From the NCBI GenBank assembly GCA_000276965.1, contig AKKQ01000013.1, forward strand, positions 1 to 38,159: a stretch of DNA of 38,159 nt, given 5' to 3'. Numbering within the stretch: the stretch's first letter is position 1; each line of letters starts with the position of its first letter. Positions 1 through 7,469 of the stretch are shown here, piece after piece. The stretch is from Thiovulum sp. ES (GTDB lineage Bacteria > Campylobacterota > Campylobacteria > Campylobacterales > Thiovulaceae). The position numbers and the translations under genes are program-made. The notes below the pieces were generated by a model. That model was not told where the DNA came from, did no database searches, and was given only the letters and a program-made list of their open reading frames with translations.

Positions 1-67
1 TGAAAAGCTCTTTTAAAACTATCAAGCATTCCAATTTTGGGACTGACCTAATTGCTAAAATTTCGCA

Positions 68-241
68 ATGAAGAGAATAAGAAAATATAAAAAATATTCA
101 AGATTATCTGATAGTGAAAAAGAATTTATTTACAGATCATACGGTGAAAATGTTGGTCAAAGAGCCTCGTCAAGAATACTTAAAGTAAGTTTAAGCACAA
201 TCCAAAATAAATTCTTTGCTGAAAAGTTGGGTAGGGATTAA
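68..241 (+). CDS. small basic protein with possible helix-turn-helix
   Basis: An open frame of 57 codons runs from ATG to TAA. The product is rich in Lys and Arg at its start (MKRIRKYKKYSRLSDSEKEF). The segment around residues 31-50 (QRASSRILKVSLSTIQNKFF) reads like a helix-turn-helix with the spacing seen in small transposase or phage repressor subunits. No strong ribosome binding site is visible. I do not recognise a family. It lies just upstream of a predicted defence gene, so it could be a small regulator or a remnant of a mobile element. Confidence 0.35.
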   Translation: MKRIRKYKKYSRLSDSEKEFIYRSYGENVGQRASSRILKVSLSTIQNKFFAEKLGRD

Positions 242-269
242 TTTTGGTGAAATTCTGATAATTAAAATT

Positions 270-295
270 TTGGACATAAAAAAATTTCCTATAAT
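270..295 (+). promoter_or_regulatory. candidate sigma-70 promoter of the DUF262 gene
   Basis: A perfect TATAAT (290-295) lies 38 bases before the start codon of the DUF262 gene. A TTGGAC box (270-275) sits 14 bases upstream, which is short spacing, so the -10 box is the stronger part of the call. An AGGA Shine-Dalgarno at 320-323 is well placed for the ATG at 334. Confidence 0.4.
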
Positions 296-333
296 TAGCA
301 GAATTCAAAATTACATTTTAGGAACTTCTAAAA

Positions 334-2322
334 ATGGACACAACAAGCCTACATGACTATTTAAAAATTGACACAATAAAGAAAATTCCTGTTTATCAGA
401 GAAATTACAGTTGGGGAGAAGAGCAGTGCAAAAGACTTTTAGACGACCTCATCGCTATTGGGAAAAAAGAAGCTGAAATTCATTTTACTGGAATTATTAT
501 GGTAATTCCGTTGGATTTGGAAAACACACATGTTATTGTTGATGGTCAGCAGAGAATTACAACAACTCTTCTTCTCTTAAAAGCTTATTCTGATGTTGTT
601 GATAGCAAAGAGGCAAAAGATTTAATTCGATTTCATTATCTTTATCAGGGAAAAAAGAAAAAACTCTTTCTAAATAAAAAAGATGATGAGGTTTTTTCTA
701 AAATTCTCAAAAATCAAGAAGTTGTCTTTGAACATGAGAAAAGTTTAAAAGTTTATAAAAATTACCAATATTTTAAAGAATTGATTCAGAGTTATCAAAT
801 TACTGATTTTTCAGTTTTGCAAAATGGTCTCCAGCGATTACGATTTACAGTTTTAAGACTTGACCGAGACAAAGAACCGCAAAAGATTTTTGAAACTCTA
901 AATTCTACGGGTCTCCGTTTGCAACAGTCTGATTTGGTAAAAAACTATATTTTTATGCGAGATATTGAGAGGCAAGAGGAACTTTACAAAGATTATTGGC
1001 TTGAAATTGAAGAAAATATTACAGCTGACCATCTTGACTCTTTTGTTAAAAATTATCTGATTATCAAAAATACCGATGAGGTCAAAATTGAAGAAGTCTA
1101 TTCCCAATTTAAGCTTTTTCATGAACGAAATAAATCTTTGACAAATGATGAATTGCTTGATGATTTAAAGCGATATTCAAAATATTATAAAAAAATTGTC
1201 TTTCCAAAAACAAATCGTGATTTAGAAATAGGAGAAGCTCTTGAGTCAATTGAAAATACTGAAAAGCGAGTTTTCTATCCGTTTTTGCTTCAGGCACTCT
1301 ATAAATTTGGTTGTGGTGAGTTAGAAAGAGATGAGTTTTTTAAAATAATCTATCTTCTTGAAAATTATCTTGTTCGTCATGCAGTTTGCGGAGTTCAGTC
1401 AAGTGGTTACAATAAATATGTTCCAAAATTTATCAAGTCTCTTTCAAATTTTGAGAGTTTTGAAAAACAACTTCTTTCAATAAAAGGAAAGCACTCTTTT
1501 ATCGGAAATCGTGAATTTATTGAAAATCTCAAAACTGCAAAAATCTATGAAATTGATGCAATCAAAAGAGGGAAAACTCTACTTTACAAAGTTGAGCAAT
1601 TTCTTTCAAAAGAGAGTGTCAAAAAAGATGATTTGACAATTGAGCATGTCTTACCACAACGACTAAATGATAATTGGCGAAAATATCTTGGTCGCGATTG
1701 GGAACTAATTCACTCCACTTTTGTTCATAATTTAGGAAACTTAACTCTCACAGCTTACAATCGAGAACTCTCAAATAAACTTTTTCCAGTAAAAAAAGAG
1801 TTTTTCAGAGAATCAAATTTATCACTTAATAGCTATTTTCAGGGAATAGAAGTTTGGAACAAAAGAGAAATTGCTGAAAGAAGAGATCACTTAATTCAGT
1901 TGATTTTGCAAATTTTCAAAGAGCCAGAAATGTTTGGTCGGGTTGAGGAAGATAAGAACTTTTTTCTTTCCGATATTCCTGAAAATTTGACAGGTAAAAA
2001 ACCAGATGGATTTAAAATGCTTGGTGAATTGACTCTTTCTCCGCATTGGCGAGGTTTGTATATCGATTTTTTAGTCGCAGTTTATGTAAATTTTGAGAGT
2101 GCTTTTGAAAAACATATTGAATACGGATCATTTGTAAAAGTTGGTCGTGGTAGCGATTTGATTTCTCGAACACAGCAAAAAGGATATTTTAAAGTTTTTG
2201 AAAATGTTTTTGCACACATTCCATCAAACTCAAAACAGATTTTAAATTATATGGTTCGGATTGTCAAAATCCTAAAACTAGAACATCTTTCCGAGGAAAA
2301 AATTCAAATCTTTTTAAAATGA
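334..2322 (+). CDS. DUF262 and DUF1524 (HNH) domain protein, predicted GmrSD-like defence nuclease
   Basis: A 662-residue protein with the two-domain layout of GmrSD-type, modification-dependent restriction enzymes. The N-terminal DUF262 (ParB/sulfiredoxin-like NTPase fold) shows PVYQRNYSW at 19-27 and the signature DGQQR at 70-74. A DUF1524 HNH-type nuclease follows, with TIEHVLPQ (His438) and HNLGNLTLTAYN (465-476). In the family the first domain hydrolyses nucleotides and the second cuts DNA. The C-terminal 130 or so residues (GELTLSPHWRGLY and later) form an extra domain I cannot name. The gene stands alone behind its own promoter, with AGGA 10 bases before the ATG, next to decayed surface-protein DNA, as expected for accessory defence genes. 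Which modification it senses, if any, cannot be read from the sequence. Two copies of the GATGAGGTC motif lie in it. Confidence 0.85.
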   Translation: MDTTSLHDYLKIDTIKKIPVYQRNYSWGEEQCKRLLDDLIAIGKKEAEIHFTGIIMVIPLDLENTHVIVDGQQRITTTLLLLKAYSDVVDSKEAKDLIRFHYLYQGKKKKLFLNKKDDEVFSKILKNQEVVFEHEKSLKVYKNYQYFKELIQSYQITDFSVLQNGLQRLRFTVLRLDRDKEPQKIFETLNSTGLRLQQSDLVKNYIFMRDIERQEELYKDYWLEIEENITADHLDSFVKNYLIIKNTDEVKIEEVYSQFKLFHERNKSLTNDELLDDLKRYSKYYKKIVFPKTNRDLEIGEALESIENTEKRVFYPFLLQALYKFGCGELERDEFFKIIYLLENYLVRHAVCGVQSSGYNKYVPKFIKSLSNFESFEKQLLSIKGKHSFIGNREFIENLKTAKIYEIDAIKRGKTLLYKVEQFLSKESVKKDDLTIEHVLPQRLNDNWRKYLGRDWELIHSTFVHNLGNLTLTAYNRELSNKLFPVKKEFFRESNLSLNSYFQGIEVWNKREIAERRDHLIQLILQIFKEPEMFGRVEEDKNFFLSDIPENLTGKKPDGFKMLGELTLSPHWRGLYIDFLVAVYVNFESAFEKHIEYGSFVKVGRGSDLISRTQQKGYFKVFENVFAHIPSNSKQILNYMVRIVKILKLEHLSEEKIQIFLK

Positions 2323-2381
2323 CGATTTATTACAATATTTAAAATTAAAAGGTGATTTTATGAGAAAGGTTTTTATACCTA

Positions 2382-2390
2382 TTTTTTTTT
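2382..2390 (+). repeat. T9 homopolymer in a signal-peptide coding region
   Basis: Nine consecutive T lie within the signal-peptide codons of the SBBP-repeat gene and put the signal peptide and the body one base out of frame. Such tracts are classic slipped-strand contingency sites in Campylobacterota. Sequencing error in the tract is the alternative. Confidence 0.6.
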
Positions 2391-3882
2391 GAGTTTTTCA
2401 ACTCTTTTTGCTACGGAATGGGGTTATCAAATTGGAACACCTGAAAGTGATTCTGAACCAAGAATAGTAGCTTCTCCAAATGGAGATTTACTTGTTTGTG
2501 GACGAACATACGGAAATTTATATTCAACAAATGCAGGTGGTTCTGATATTTTCTTTGAAAGACTAAACTCTGAAACTGGAAATAAAATTATTGCAGGAAA
2601 ACAGCTTGGAAGTTCTGAAAATGATCAATGTTATGCAATTGCAACGGATTCTTCTTCAAATATGTATATTGCTGGTTGTGTTTCAGGAGCTAATTTTGGA
2701 ACATTTTTAGGCGAATTTGATGGATTTATAGCAAAATACAATAGTAGTGGAACAAAAATCTGGGGGAAACAATTTGGTTCATCTTTAGATGATATTGTTA
2801 AAAATATGGTGATTGACAAGCAGGGGAATATCTATATTTCTGGCTACACAAGGGGTAGTTTTGGAGGTGCACTTATAGGAACTATCGATACATTTATTGC
2901 AAAATATGACAATAGTGGTAATCAAATTTGGGTTAGAAAATTTGGTGCTTCTGGCTCTACTACTTATCCAGAGTTTGCTATTGATTTAGACTCTGATGGA
3001 AATATATATATTTCTGGTCGTACGGATGCAGACCTCTTTGGAACAAATGCAGGAAGTTATGATGTTTGGATTGTTAAATATAGTAATGATGGAACTAGAA
3101 TTTGGGCAAGACAACATGGTTCTGCTGGGAGTGATTACCCATATGATTTAAAAGTTGATAGTTTTGGAAATATCTATATTATTGGCGATACAGTGGGGGA
3201 TTTTGGTGCTATAAATGCAGGTTCTTATGATTTATTTTTTGCAAAATATGACAACAACGGAAATCAAATTTGGGTGAAACAATTTGGTGGTTCAGATCCA
3301 GATTATGGCAGAGCTGTTGAAATTGATTCCTTTGGATATATATATATTGGTGGATATAGTTATTTTGAATTTGGTGGAGGTCTAGGCTCTTTTGATGCTT
3401 TTGTCGCAAAATATGATCAAAATGATCGCCTAATATAGACTAGAAATTTTGGAACAAGTGAGGCTGATTACATCAAAACACTTACATTTGATGAAAATAT
3501 GAATTTATATGTTGCTGGTGAATCAAATGGGAATTTATTCGAGACAAATTCTGGTGGAGCGGATTTCTATGTTAAAAGATACGATTTTATAAATATGGTT
3601 TCAGAAGCTTCACTTGATTTATCAAACTACAAAAGAGTGAAACTTGGTTTTCTTAAAAATTTAGCTAGTGATAGCGACATAGTTTCAAAAGTCCAAGATG
3701 ATTTAGCAAACGGAACAATTTCAATTGGAAATCAATTTATGGAAGATATTTCACTGCAATATGATTTCAATACATCCGAATATATTTATGCAACAGTAGT
3801 TGATACTAACGATGTTTTAAAAATTCGCGGAAATACTTACAACAATTTGACTTTAAAAGTTGATGACATACATTTTAAACAA

Positions 3883-4260
3883 ATGGCTTCGCAATCCCCT
3901 TCCATAACCTCTCCGCTAAGGTAGGTTTGGGAGGGGTCAAGAAGCCATGAGACGACAGTCTCATTATCTATGACAAACTTCCATAGATTTATTATCTCGG
4001 CACTGTCACTATTTTTATAGGAGAAAAAGACCAGGATAATAGATTCTTGGAGAGAATTAGAAAAATTTTAAAACCCTTGTCGGAAACGAGAAGGTTGCAA
4101 GTTAATGCAAAAGTTCCTTTTCTTGCAGATAGAAGTCGTCAGACCTTATCATCATTAATTAGTCTAAGAAAAGTTGTTTAGCTGGTTCTAAACTTGCTTT
4201 TTTAGTCCGTATTTATGAAAAGCGAAGCCTCTTCCATAGTTCGTAAGAATTTGGGAGAGG
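3883..4260 (+). other. structured, hairpin-rich insertion of unknown family
   Basis: About 380 bases with many stems interrupt the SBBP gene. The two ends carry similar hairpins: CCCCTTCC/GGGAGGGG (3896-3903 with 3929-3936) and CCTCTTCC/GGGAGAGG (4228-4235 with 4253-4260), with related loops. Just outside each is one half of an 8-bp inverted repeat, GGCTTCGC (3885-3892) and GCGAAGCC (4222-4229). Inside are ATGAGAC/GTCTCAT with a GACA loop (3947-3964), ATCTATG/CATAGAT (3966-3988), a possible pseudoknot of GACAGT (3954) with ACTGTC (4002), a CTTGT-CGGAA-ACGAG hairpin near 4078, TGCAAG/CTTGCA near 4096-4127, and GTTTAG/CTAAAC near 4178. There is no sensible protein in it. It could be a non-autonomous IS200/IS605-type element, an orphan guide-RNA-like (HEARO/omega) RNA, or an intron remnant; I cannot assign it. 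Confidence 0.55.
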
Positions 4261-4734
4261 TAGATTTCACTAACTCAGGAAATTATAATTGGGTGAATGC
4301 ACCGTCAAGAATGGTTGCAGGTCGTGGATATTGGGTTAAAACAAATGAAGAGCGGTATAACATTAAATCATTGTCAGTTTCTGATTTTAACAATACAATT
4401 ATCGGAGATTATAACTCTTCAGAAATAAATTCATCGAACCTCATCGAACTTTTAAAATTAATGCCGAAAAAACATGAATGGGTTCTTCTTGGAAATGGTG
4501 GTAATGATATAAATATAACCTCGATTGCAGGAACTGAAAATAATTCGACAACTTTCTATTTTGGCGATTTGATTAATAAAAATGAGAATTGTCTTTCTGT
4601 TGTAATTTTTCATTGGAATGCTACCGATGAGGTCTGGATTAATGATTATGTAGATAGTCAAAAAACAGTTTCTACAATTCCTTCATTTTCTGGTTTTTGG
4701 GCGAAACAGACTCTTTGTGATAATTAACATTAGT

Positions 4735-4740
4735 TACAAT
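4735..4740 (+). promoter_or_regulatory. -10 box for the yqeY-like gene
   Basis: TACAAT lies 18 bases before the TTG start and is followed by TCTGAAAAAGG, which supplies the ribosome binding site. The same arrangement (TATAAT then TCTGAAAAAGG then TTG) precedes kdsB at 13468. The predicted 5' leader would be only about 10-12 bases. Confidence 0.4.
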
Positions 4741-4758
4741 TCTGAAAAAGGCTAAATT

Positions 4759-5205
4759 TTGGAACTTTTACGAGATCAAATCCGTTCTGATATTAAAGAT
4801 GCTATGAAGCAAAAAGAGGTTTTTCGTCGTGATACTCTCCGTCTTCTCTCAAGTGCTATGAAACAAATCGAAGTTGATGAGCGAAAAGAACTCTCAAATG
4901 AAGATGTCATCAAAATTATTCAAAAACAGATCAAGCAACGAGAAGAGAGTGCAAAGCAGTATTCTGAGGCAGGTCGAGAAGATTTAGCTGAAAAAGAGAA
5001 TGGCGAAGCTGATATTTTTCGTGCATATTTGCCAAAGCAACTTTCTGATTCTGAATTAGAAGAAAAGATCAGAGAAATTGCAAATCGAATTGGTGCAAAA
5101 TCAATGGCAGATATGGGAAAAATGATGGGAACAGCTACAAAAGAGTTAGCTGGTGTTGCTGACGGAAAACGAATTAATATCGCTGTCAAAACTGTTTTAA
5201 GTTAG
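4759..5205 (+). CDS. GatB/YqeY domain-containing protein
   Basis: A 148-residue helical protein that spans the whole YqeY family (GatB C-terminal-like domain). Family features visible are IRSDIKDAMKQKEVFRRDTLRLL at the N-terminus, EVDERKELSNEDVIKIIQKQ in the middle, and MADMGKMMGTATKELAG near the end, as in the tRNA-amidotransferase tail domain. The family's role is unproven; a tRNA-related function is inferred from the GatB similarity. The start is TTG with AAAAAGG upstream, because no ATG fits the conserved N-terminus. It is followed after 9 bases by a membrane protein gene, probably co-transcribed. Confidence 0.88.
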   Translation: MELLRDQIRSDIKDAMKQKEVFRRDTLRLLSSAMKQIEVDERKELSNEDVIKIIQKQIKQREESAKQYSEAGREDLAEKENGEADIFRAYLPKQLSDSELEEKIREIANRIGAKSMADMGKMMGTATKELAGVADGKRINIAVKTVLS

Positions 5206-5214
5206 GAAAAAACT

Positions 5215-5691
5215 TTGGAAAAAATTGTTGCTGAATACGGAAATATAATTATCTTTTTGCACATTATTAGTGCTGTGATTTGGGTTGGTGGAATGATTGC
5301 TGTCCGAATTGCCGTTCATCCCGCTATGCAAATGATTGCGACTCCTGAACTCCGAATTAGTCGAAGTCTCAATATTATGAAAAATCTTTTTCATCTTGTA
5401 ATTCCTTTCATCATTATTCTCTTAATCACGGGAATTATTTTGACAATTGCAATGCACCGAGGCGAACCGCTAACACATGCAAAAGAGGGAATTTGGTTAG
5501 TTATGCTTATCAACTTTATTGTTATGTATATTCGGCGAGGAAAAGCAGACGAACTTTCTCGACTTGGAAAACCTGAAAATGTTGCAGAAGCAAAAAAAAT
5601 CGCAACTCTACTCTCAAATTACATGATTCCTGTAAATATTGCACTTGGTATTATCGCAATTTACATCGGAGCAATGCTACATTTAGGATAA
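5215..5691 (+). CDS. CopD-like integral membrane protein
   Basis: A 158-residue protein with four predicted membrane helices, at about residues 10-30, 59-80, 95-110 and 135-157. The first helix carries a His followed by a small-residue run (FLHIISAVIWVGGMIAVRIA) as in CopD/DUF2269-type proteins, in which helix-borne His residues may bind heme or copper. The start is TTG and its AGGA overlaps the TAG of the preceding gene, so translation is probably coupled. The substrate cannot be stated from the sequence. A bidirectional terminator follows. Confidence 0.7.
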   Translation: MEKIVAEYGNIIIFLHIISAVIWVGGMIAVRIAVHPAMQMIATPELRISRSLNIMKNLFHLVIPFIIILLITGIILTIAMHRGEPLTHAKEGIWLVMLINFIVMYIRRGKADELSRLGKPENVAEAKKIATLLSNYMIPVNIALGIIAIYIGAMLHLG

Positions 5692-5698
5692 ATTCCAA

Positions 5699-5719
5699 TC
5701 GCCCAAAAGGGCGAGAACT
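5699..5719. terminator. bidirectional terminator hairpin
   Basis: TCGCCC-AAAA-GGGCGA forms a perfect 6-bp stem, followed by GAACTCTTTTT on the plus strand. It lies between the ends of a plus-strand and a minus-strand gene and could serve both. Confidence 0.7.
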
Positions 5720-5723
5720 CTTT

Positions 5724-6302
5724 TTAAAGACTCTTTGGATTCAACTCTTCTGCTAGAAGTGATTCTTCCGCATCTCGCAGATTTTCAAAAGTTTCTGAAA
5801 AATCTTTTAAAGGTCGATAAATGTGGAAAGTATCTCCCTTTTCGTCTTCAAGAATTAGTGATGAGGTCGAACCATTGCTAAATTTCTGAAACCGCAAACA
5901 TACTCGTTTTGAGACTTCACCAATTCGTAAATCTGGATATTTAAAATTTCTCATTTCTCCATAATAGTTGAAACGATACACTCGTAAATCATTTGGAATT
6001 TGCAACTCATTTTCAAAAACAACCTCATCGCCATTTGAGAGAAGAACCGCTTCATCACAATCCATTCCGAGTATATAAAAATCTAGCTCTTTCTCTTCAA
6101 AATCTTTTAAAAATTGCGGAAGAGTTCGCAAATAGACTGTTTTTGCTGATTTGTCCTCAAGATTGGGAATTGAAGCAACCGCTAAGAAAGTTACTATCCC
6201 AACAATGAGAATAACAATTACAAGTTCAAAAAGTGTAAAGCTATCTTTGGCACGATTCAAAAGTGATGTCTTTGTTTTCAGATTCTCCACCCTCTTTGCC
6301 AT
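5724..6302 (-). CDS. type II secretion/type IV pilus-like pseudopilin (GspH-like)
   Basis: It has a class III prepilin signal: a basic leader then SFTLFELVIVILIVG, with the conserved Glu at position +5 of the mature protein and one hydrophobic helix. The residue before the cleavage point is Ser and not the usual Gly. The rest is a soluble domain of about 150 residues without a clear subfamily signature. The gene overlaps the end of gspG. An ATG at 6302 gives a 21-residue leader; a TTG at 6260 (MNRAKDS-FTLFE) would give a more typical short leader, and neither has a good Shine-Dalgarno, so the start is uncertain. It presumably joins GspG in a pseudopilus for secretion or DNA uptake. Confidence 0.7.
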   Translation of the reverse strand: MAKRVENLKTKTSLLNRAKDSFTLFELVIVILIVGIVTFLAVASIPNLEDKSAKTVYLRTLPQFLKDFEEKELDFYILGMDCDEAVLLSNGDEVVFENELQIPNDLRVYRFNYYGEMRNFKYPDLRIGEVSKRVCLRFQKFSNGSTSSLILEDEKGDTFHIYRPLKDFSETFENLRDAEESLLAEELNPKSL

Positions 6303-6666
6303 CAGCACCGAGTGAAATTAAGTTGAAAGAAGAATCGCTATTTGTGTAGATATATTGTCCGCCCCAAGGGTCTTTTGGTAGTCGTCCGTCATCAAGAAAA
6401 CCTGTCGATGGATAATCTGTATATTTCTCTGGATCAGGATTTTTTGCAAGAGCTTCTAATCCCTCTTCTGTCGCAGGATAAACACCATTATAGAGCTTGA
6501 AAGTTTTCAGAGATTCTGAAACACTCTTCATCTGAATACAGACAAGTTTTTTCTTTGCTTCATCACTTTGACCGATGAGATTCGGCATAACGAGACTTGC
6601 AAGAAGACCTAAAATAATGATAACGATCATCAACTCGATCAGAGTCAAACCACTTCTCATTCTCAT
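6241..6666 (-). CDS. gspG: major pseudopilin GspG
   Basis: A 141-residue protein that starts MRMRSG and is cleaved before LTLIELMIVIIILGLL, a canonical prepilin peptidase site. The soluble domain shows GspG hallmarks: NGVYPATEEGLEAL, LPKDPWGGQYIY and the C-terminal LGADGKEGGE loop that binds calcium in the family. It would be the main subunit of a type II secretion pseudopilus. In Campylobacter, relatives of this system (the Cts proteins) drive natural transformation, so a role in DNA uptake is possible. It overlaps the next pseudopilin gene downstream and is separated from plsC by a terminator. Confidence 0.88.
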   Translation of the reverse strand: MRMRSGLTLIELMIVIIILGLLASLVMPNLIGQSDEAKKKLVCIQMKSVSESLKTFKLYNGVYPATEEGLEALAKNPDPEKYTDYPSTGFLDDGRLPKDPWGGQYIYTNSDSSFNLISLGADGKEGGESENKDITFESCQR

Positions 6667-6746
6667 TAAAAATCCTTTAAATTTTTTAAAATTGTAGCTT
6701 ACGAATACTTGAAAAAAATTTTAGAGAAATTTAAATTTGGATGTGG

Positions 6747-6769
6747 AAAAAAGCTCCCCTTTTGGGGGA
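6747..6769 (-). terminator. rho-independent terminator after plsC
   Basis: On the minus strand CCCC-AAAA-GGGG is followed by AGCTTTTTT. It separates the hemN/plsC run from gspG. Confidence 0.75.
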
Positions 6770-6785
6770 AAGATTTTCAAGAGTT

Positions 6786-7469
6786 TTAAGAAGAATCTTT
6801 TTGGAGAATTTCTAACATTTTTTCTCGACTCTCATTGAGCCAATCTTTTTTATCAGTTGCAATAAAAGAGTCAAGAAAATAGACTTCTATGTCGCTTTTT
6901 TCAGAGAGAAAATCACGATTATTAAAAACTTTTTCAGTCCCTTTTATAAGAACTGGCTGGACTCTTAGTCGATACCGATTTGCCACAATTGAAGCTCCAC
7001 TTTTAAATTCCAAAAGAGAGTTTTCAACATTTCGAGTTCCCTCTGGAAAGATTGCAATTGTTCGACCATCTTTTAATCTATCCTCTGTATCTCTAATAAG
7101 TTGGACAATACTTCGTTTTGTTTCTCGAGCAACAGATATCATTTTAGGAACTTTTAAAAGATTTCCATAAAATTTCAAATCAAAAAGCTCTTTTTTTGCA
7201 ACCCAACAAATATCATGCTGTTTTGTAACTTTTTCAATGAGCATTATGTCCATCATACTTTTATGATTTACAATAAACATTGTTGTCTCAAGATGTGGTT
7301 CTCCAAATGTTTTTACTTTTGCACGAGCAAAGAGTAGAATCATGGAGGAAGCTTTCTTTCTCAAAAATGAGTTTATTTTTTTAAATGGAAAAATCAATAA
7401 AACCAAAATACCTAAAAATAGACCTGTAACAAAAGTTACATAAACTGCTCTAATCTTCTTCGCAGACAC
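6786..7469 (-). CDS. plsC: 1-acyl-sn-glycerol-3-phosphate acyltransferase (PlsC family)
   Basis: A 227-residue protein with an N-terminal membrane helix (about 8-28). It has the two acyltransferase motifs: NHKSMMD (68-74; His69 and Asp74 are the HX4D catalytic pair) and FPEGTR (141-146), which binds the phosphate of the glycerol substrate. The reaction adds the second acyl chain to lysophosphatidate to form phosphatidate at the inner membrane. It overlaps the upstream SH3b-protein gene by 20 bases, so the two are co-translated. Confidence 0.9.
   Translation of the reverse strand: MSAKKIRAVYVTFVTGLFLGILVLLIFPFKKINSFLRKKASSMILLFARAKVKTFGEPHLETTMFIVNHKSMMDIMLIEKVTKQHDICWVAKKELFDLKFYGNLLKVPKMISVARETKRSIVQLIRDTEDRLKDGRTIAIFPEGTRNVENSLLEFKSGASIVANRYRLRVQPVLIKGTEKVFNNRDFLSEKSDIEVYFLDSFIATDKKDWLNESREKMLEILQKDSS

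Larger units (their letters stand above)
2360..4727 (+). pseudogene. decayed secreted SBBP-repeat (beta-propeller) protein
   Basis: One ancestral gene in pieces. ATG at 2360, behind an AAAGGTGA site, opens a signal peptide (MRKVFIPIFF). A run of nine T (2382-2390) then leads into TGA; one more T would join it to the frame continuing from 2389 (LSFSTLFATEWGYQ). That frame encodes about six SBBP-type repeats of roughly 58 residues (pattern FxAKYDNxGNQIWVKQFG). It is stopped by TAG at 3436-3438, where every other repeat has a Trp codon. The same frame goes on to 3924. A hairpin-rich insertion follows, and a different frame (about 4260-4727) carries a C-terminal domain (APSRMVAGRGYWVKTNEE). The role was probably surface or extracellular. 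The T9 break could be phase variation, but the nonsense codon and the insertion argue for loss of function. Confidence 0.75.

Noticed and set aside
3991-4050. Cobalamin riboswitch (CGGCACTGTCACT followed by GACCAGG)
   Set aside because: Only loose pieces of the conserved boxes are present; the GGTGAAAATCC-like part is missing and no B12-related gene follows.
3947-4140. Group I intron core (GACGAC near 3951 with GTCGTC near 4131)
   Set aside because: A six-base pairing exists, but the expected flanking core sequences are absent, and the exon frames do not join cleanly.
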